Positions 6,732 to 9,176 of a DNA stretch of 9,176 nucleotides are shown piece by piece. Each line of letters starts with the position of its first letter. Positions within the stretch are counted from its first letter, which is position 1. A program made the translations under genes and the position numbers. Source of the stretch: an uncultured Lachnospiraceae bacterium (lineage in GTDB: Bacteria; Bacillota; Clostridia; Lachnospirales; Lachnospiraceae); assembly GCA_900555195.1 (NCBI GenBank), contig USKC01000107.1, positions 1-9,176 on the forward strand, in the 5' to 3' direction. Under the pieces are notes generated by a model. The model ran no database searches and was not told the origin of the DNA. It was given only the letters and a program-made list of their open reading frames with translations.

Positions 6732-7694
6732 ATGACGAGCAGGATAATAGGGACAGGAAGCTGTCTGCCGCAGACGAGAGTCACGAATGACCAGCTGTCT
6801 GAAATCATGGATACATCAGATGAATGGATCAGCAGCAGGACGGGAATTCGGGAACGGCGCCTGGTAAAAGAAGAGACGGGGGCTTGGCTGGCTGAAGAGG
6901 CGGCAAGGCAGGCTCTTTGTCAGGCTGGAATACGGCCGGAAGAACTGGAACTGATCCTGGTTGGAACCGTAACCGCCGATCATGTAACGCCATCCGCTGC
7001 ATGTGAACTTCAGGCGAGGCTGGGAGCCGGCAGGGCGATGGCTTTTGATGTGAATGCAGCCTGCTCCGGCTTTCTGTTTGCCCTGGAGACGGCAGATGCT
7101 TTCCTGCGGGCAGGAAGATTTCAGAATGCCCTGGTGGTAGGAGCAGAGGTTCTTTCCAGGATTATGGACTGGAGCGACAGAAGCACTTGTGTCCTGTTCG
7201 GAGATGGAGCTGGGGCAGCCGTAATCAGGCTGGACGAGAAGGGAATTCTCGGGTTTGACCAGGGATGTGACGGGAAGCGGGGGGAGGCGCTTCTGTGTGC
7301 GAACAGAGGAAACAACAATCCCCTTGTTTCCACCGGCCGGGAATATGAATATGTGCATATGGACGGCAAGGAGGTCTATAAGTTTGCGGTAACCTGTGTA
7401 CCGGCCTCCATCAAAAAAGCGTTGGATGACGCTGGACTGGAAGTGGGAGAGATCAAATATTTCGTGCTGCATCAGGCGAACCTACGCATCCTGCAGTCCG
7501 TAGCCAAGAGATTGGGCGTGCCGGAAGAGAAGTTCCCGATCAGTCTGGATCACTGTGGGAATATGTCTGCCGCCAGCGTTCCTGTGCTTCTGGATGAGAT
7601 CAACCGGAAAGGAATGCTTGAGCGGGGAGATAAAATCGTTCTTTCCGGATTTGGCGGAGGCTTATCCTGGGGAAGCATCGTTATGGAATGGTAA
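6732..7694 (+). CDS. fabH: 3-oxoacyl-ACP synthase III FabH
   Basis: FabH starts each fatty acid by condensing a short acyl-CoA with malonyl-ACP. The 320-residue product (E. coli 317) has the FabH triad: Cys111 in NAACSGFLFALE, His247 in LHQANLRI and Asn277 in GNMSAASVP. The N-terminal SDEWISSRTGIRER and C-terminal SGFGGGLSWGS are typical. The start at 6732 has GGAGG (6722-6726) 5 nt upstream. Other in-frame ATGs at 6720 and 6564 are unsupported, the second lying deep inside the preceding gene. In streptococci fabH comes first, next to fabT; here it is last. Whether it prefers acetyl- or branched-chain primers cannot be read reliably from the sequence. Confidence 0.95.
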   Translation: MTSRIIGTGSCLPQTRVTNDQLSEIMDTSDEWISSRTGIRERRLVKEETGAWLAEEAARQALCQAGIRPEELELILVGTVTADHVTPSAACELQARLGAGRAMAFDVNAACSGFLFALETADAFLRAGRFQNALVVGAEVLSRIMDWSDRSTCVLFGDGAGAAVIRLDEKGILGFDQGCDGKRGEALLCANRGNNNPLVSTGREYEYVHMDGKEVYKFAVTCVPASIKKALDDAGLEVGEIKYFVLHQANLRILQSVAKRLGVPEEKFPISLDHCGNMSAASVPVLLDEINRKGMLERGDKIVLSGFGGGLSWGSIVMEW

Positions 7695-7720
7695 GAAAAG
7701 AATACGGACTGTTCGGGGAG

Positions 7721-7802
7721 CGGCCACTCATCTTGGAGCGCCTAGACTCCTGCCCTGTGTGCATGGGTAGGAATCCGGGCGCTCCAAATGGGTGGCCGTT
7801 TT
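7721..7802 (+). terminator. Long compound hairpin ending the fab cluster (terminator or structured RNA)
   Basis: The left arm 7721-7742 and right arm 7778-7798 form a 21-bp stem with one G-U pair and a single bulged C (7732). Inside, CCTGCCC (7749-7755) pairs with GGGTAGG (7765-7771) around a 9-nt loop. Four T's (7799-7802) follow, so termination on the + strand is likely. The stem is far longer than a normal terminator, and the two-tier shape could also be a small RNA or a miniature inverted-repeat element. No flanking target duplication is obvious. It begins 26 nt after the fabH stop. Confidence 0.65.
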
Positions 7803-7885
7803 ACATGCCGTTTGCATAAAATGGAACATGACCGGGCTGATTTTTCGCAGAATCGCTTAAAAAAGACTTGCCTTTTAAATAAACT
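7803..7885. other. Intergenic spacer with no recognised gene
   Basis: This AT-rich stretch between the fab-end hairpin and the promoter region of the binding protein holds no credible ORF or RNA gene. A weak inverted arrangement (ATGC at 7805-7808 and GCAT at 7814-7817, flanked by TTTT and AAAA) is the only structure seen. A TTGCCT (7868-7873) could act as a -35 box with AATATT (7891-7896) as an alternative promoter. Confidence 0.4.
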
Positions 7886-7915
7886 GTGATAATATTAGTA
7901 AGAAAGTTGTATAAT
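7886..7915 (+). promoter_or_regulatory. Probable promoter of the solute-binding protein gene
   Basis: A perfect -10 box TATAAT (7910-7915) is preceded, after 18 nt, by a -35-like GTGATA (7886-7891, four of six). A TGTGATAAT at 7885-7893 resembles an extended -10 and could be an alternative. With the TATAAT box the transcript would start near 7922, right before the 5' hairpin at 7925-7938. Confidence 0.5.
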
Positions 7916-7924
7916 TATGCATTA

Positions 7925-7938
7925 GCGCCTTCTGGCGC
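7925..7938 (+). promoter_or_regulatory. 5'-leader hairpin next to the SBP ribosome binding site
   Basis: GCGCC-TTCT-GGCGC is a perfect 5-bp stem with a tetraloop. It sits two bases before the ribosome binding site GGAGG (7941-7945) and would be the first structure on the transcript. It leaves the site itself unpaired, so mRNA stabilisation is more likely than occlusion. Confidence 0.5.
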
Positions 7939-7950
7939 AAGGAGGAAAAT

Positions 7951-8898
7951 ATGAAAAAGATGTTGGCAATGGCGCTGGCCGTATGCATGACGCTGTCTCT
8001 GGCGGCGTGCGGAAGCAGCACGAGTGAAACGGAAAGCGCAGCGGAGAGTACAGCTGTTGAGAGCACTGCAGCAGAGAGCACTGTAGCGACGGAGAGTTCT
8101 GCGGCGGAAGAAAGCACTGCGGCAGCGGAGAGCACAGCAGCAGCGGAGAGCACTACGGCGGCGGAGGAAACCACGGCTGTGTCTGACGAAGCCTCTGCAG
8201 AGGCCTATGATCTGGCAGGCAAGACGATCGGTGTGCAGTTGGGAACCACGGGAGATATTTTTGCATCTGATTATGAAGAAGAGGGCTCCACGGTTGAGCG
8301 TTTTAACAAGGGGAATGATGCGGTTCAGGCACTGCTTCAGGGTAAAGTTGACTGTGTTGTGATTGATGAGCAGCCTGCGCAGGCGTTTGTGGCTAATACC
8401 ACAGGCCTGAAGATTCTGGATGATGCGTTTGAAGAGGAAGAATATGCGATTTGCGTGTCTAAGGACAATGCAGAATTGACAGCTCAGATCAATGAGGCGC
8501 TTGCTACTTTAAAGGCAGATGGAACACTGGATAATATTATCAAGAATTATATTGGAGACGATACCAAAGGACAGTTCCCATATGAATCTCCAGCAGATGT
8601 GGATCGCTCCAATGGAACGCTTGTGATGGCGACGAATGCTTATTTTGAGCCTTATGAATATTATTCAGGAGATCAGATCGTCGGTATTGATGTGGATATG
8701 GCGCAGGCCGTATGCGATGTTCTGGGATATGAACTGAAGGTGGAAGATATGGAATTTGATGCCATCATCAACGCGATTCAGTCCGGCAAAGCGGACATCG
8801 GCGTGGCGGGAATGACTGTTACGGAAGACCGCCTGCAGAGCGTTGATTTCACGGATAGCTACGCTTCTTCCAAACAGGTGATTATTGTAAAGGAATAA
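7951..8898 (+). CDS. Lipoprotein solute-binding protein (family 3, amino acid type), circularly permuted
   Basis: Extracellular lipid-anchored binding protein of an amino acid-type ABC importer, 315 residues. A signal peptide with a hydrophobic core (residues 4-18) ends in the lipobox LAAC with Cys20. Residues 21-85 are a Ser/Thr/Glu/Ala spacer with AAEST-like repeats. The order of the ligand-binding parts is unusual. Residues 87-202 hold what is normally the second half of an SBP (KTIGVQLGTTGD, GKVDCVVIDEQPAQAF, the EEYAICVS strand, and the helix ending NIIKNYIG). After a linker (203-221), residues 222-315 hold what is normally the mature N-terminus (NGTLVMATNAYFEPYEY, VGIDVDMAQAV, AGMTVTEDR with Arg294, VDFTDSY, QVIIVKE). 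Likely ligand contacts (Thr99/Thr100, Asp139, Arg294) are kept, so it is probably functional. The ATG at 7951 follows GGAGG (7941-7945) by 5 nt. Polar or acidic amino acid binding is plausible; the ligand is not determined. Confidence 0.85.
   Translation: MKKMLAMALAVCMTLSLAACGSSTSETESAAESTAVESTAAESTVATESSAAEESTAAAESTAAAESTTAAEETTAVSDEASAEAYDLAGKTIGVQLGTTGDIFASDYEEEGSTVERFNKGNDAVQALLQGKVDCVVIDEQPAQAFVANTTGLKILDDAFEEEEYAICVSKDNAELTAQINEALATLKADGTLDNIIKNYIGDDTKGQFPYESPADVDRSNGTLVMATNAYFEPYEYYSGDQIVGIDVDMAQAVCDVLGYELKVEDMEFDAIINAIQSGKADIGVAGMTVTEDRLQSVDFTDSYASSKQVIIVKE
8028..8178 (+). repeat. Degenerate in-frame repeat encoding the SBP linker
   Basis: Repeated GAGAGCAC/GAGAGTAC units with GCAGC-type spacers encode a run of E-S-T-A-A-type peptides. 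The cleanest copies are GCAGCGGAGAGCAC at 8122-8135 and 8140-8153, exact over 14 nt with an 18-nt (6-codon) period. The spacer lifts the binding domain off the membrane anchor. Because the clean period is a multiple of three, copy number could change without a frameshift. Confidence 0.75.
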
Positions 8899-8913
8899 AA
8901 TGTATGATTCCGG

Positions 8914-8948
8914 AAGGCTCCTGGCGTCAGTCTCAGGAGCCTTTTCTT
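8914..8948 (+). terminator. Intrinsic terminator after the SBP gene
   Basis: AAGGCTCCTG (8914-8923) pairs perfectly with CAGGAGCCTT (8934-8943) around a 10-nt loop and runs into TTTTCTT (8942-8948). It lies between the SBP and the permease of the same importer. Partial termination here would give more binding protein than permease, the usual stoichiometry for such systems. Confidence 0.88.
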
Positions 8949-9025
8949 GAAATAAGGGTGTTCGCTGAGCGCAGCGCCTGTTTGACTTAAGAGGAGCCCT
9001 CTTTGAGGCAGGATGTGAGGTTGAG
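8949..9025 (+). promoter_or_regulatory. Leader of the permease gene with two small hairpins
   Basis: CGCTG (8963-8967) can pair with CAGCG (8972-8976), and AAGAGG (8989-8994) with CCTCTT (8998-9003). TTGACT (8982-8987) is a good -35 match but has no convincing -10 box at the right distance. GTGAGG (9015-9020) is the probable ribosome binding site, 5 nt before the ATG. Whether the permease has its own promoter or depends on read-through cannot be decided. Confidence 0.35.
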
Positions 9026-9176
9026 ATGCAGAAATTTTATGATGCGTTTTATTTGAATTTCATCAAAGATGATCGGTGGAAATATCTGACGGATGGATTG
9101 AAGACCACACTTTTGATCACTTTTTTTGCGGTGATTCTGGGTATTGTGCTTGGTTTTCTCGTGGCAATTGTCCGTT
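9026..9176 (+). CDS. Amino acid ABC transporter permease, N-terminal part only
   Basis: Membrane subunit of the importer fed by the upstream binding protein, cut by the window end after 50 residues. It begins MQKFYDAFYLNFIKDDRWKY, followed by LTDGLKTTLLITFFAVILG. The second stretch is the conserved start of His/Glu/Gln/Arg/opine-type permeases (a soluble amphipathic N-terminus, then G-L-x-x-T-L before the first membrane helix). Residues about 27-49 form a hydrophobic helix, the first transmembrane segment. The start follows GTGAGG by 5 nt. The matching ATPase gene is expected just downstream but is not in the window. Substrate cannot be read from this fragment. Confidence 0.88.
   Translation, partial: MQKFYDAFYLNFIKDDRWKYLTDGLKTTLLITFFAVILGIVLGFLVAIVR

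Noticed and set aside
7555..7770. Plus-strand ORF running from fabH into the intergenic hairpin
   Set aside because: It overlaps fabH in another frame, ends inside the long hairpin, and has no ribosome binding site or recognisable motif.
7803..7950. Riboswitch or T-box leader upstream of the SBP gene
   Set aside because: The predicted leader is only about 29 nt with one 5-bp hairpin. There is no T-box motif, no aptamer-like core and no terminator/antiterminator pair.
7875..8174. Minus-strand ORF rich in Ala/Val/Leu/Ser repeats
   Set aside because: It is the antisense shadow of the repetitive SBP linker, with no ribosome binding site or family motifs.
7951..8898. SBP gene as a pseudogene or tandem pair of broken SBPs
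   Set aside because: The frame is intact with signal peptide, lipobox and ribosome binding site, each SBP segment is present exactly once, and likely ligand contacts are kept. A permuted single domain explains it better.
9051..9067. TTTGA...TCAAA resembling a third FabT-like palindrome near the permease start
   Set aside because: The arms are six bases apart instead of three, and the site is within codons of the permease with no promoter there.

Overview
The window is a moderately G+C-rich stretch of a low-GC-phylum Gram-positive (Firmicutes) chromosome, most likely a Clostridia/Lachnospiraceae-type gut anaerobe. That placement is an inference. It rests on FabK (not FabI) as the enoyl-ACP reductase, strong GGAGG ribosome binding sites, a lipoprotein-type ABC binding protein, and genes packed on one strand. 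No marker gene settles the genus.

Layout, all on the + strand. (1) Nucleotides 1-835 hold the nearly complete 3' part of rsmI (16S rRNA 2'-O-methyltransferase). (2) Nucleotides 852-7798 hold a type II fatty acid synthesis cluster in the order acpP-fabK-fabD-fabG-fabF-fabZ-(second FabK-like flavoprotein)-fabH. It supplies the ACP carrier, malonyl loading (FabD), initiation (FabH), elongation (FabF) and the reduction/dehydration steps (FabG, FabZ, FabK). The acetyl-CoA carboxylase genes and a fabT-type regulator gene, which accompany this cluster in streptococci, are not in the window. The cluster is split by an intrinsic terminator after fabK. Each half has its own promoter, and each promoter carries a palindrome of the form A-n-TTTGA-nnn-TCAAA-n-T, matching the operator of the MarR-family lipid regulator FabT. 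A long compound hairpin closes the cluster after fabH. (3) Nucleotides 7886-9176 hold an amino-acid-type ABC uptake locus: a lipoprotein solute-binding protein, a terminator, and the start of the membrane permease.

The most unusual item is the solute-binding protein at 7951-8898. Its two family-3 SBP segments are in reversed order. The segment normally in the second half of the protein (GVQLGTTGD ... VVIDEQPA ... NYIG) comes first, directly after a lipobox and a repetitive Ser/Thr/Glu/Ala linker. The segment normally at the mature N-terminus (GTLVMATNAYFEPYEY ... AGMTVTEDR ... VIIVKE) comes last. Each is present once, so this reads as a circular permutation of the SBP fold.

Other points of interest are the paired (possibly triple) FabT-like operators, a second FabK-family enzyme with a C-terminal cysteine cluster inside the fab operon, and the hairpin of about 78 nt after fabH.
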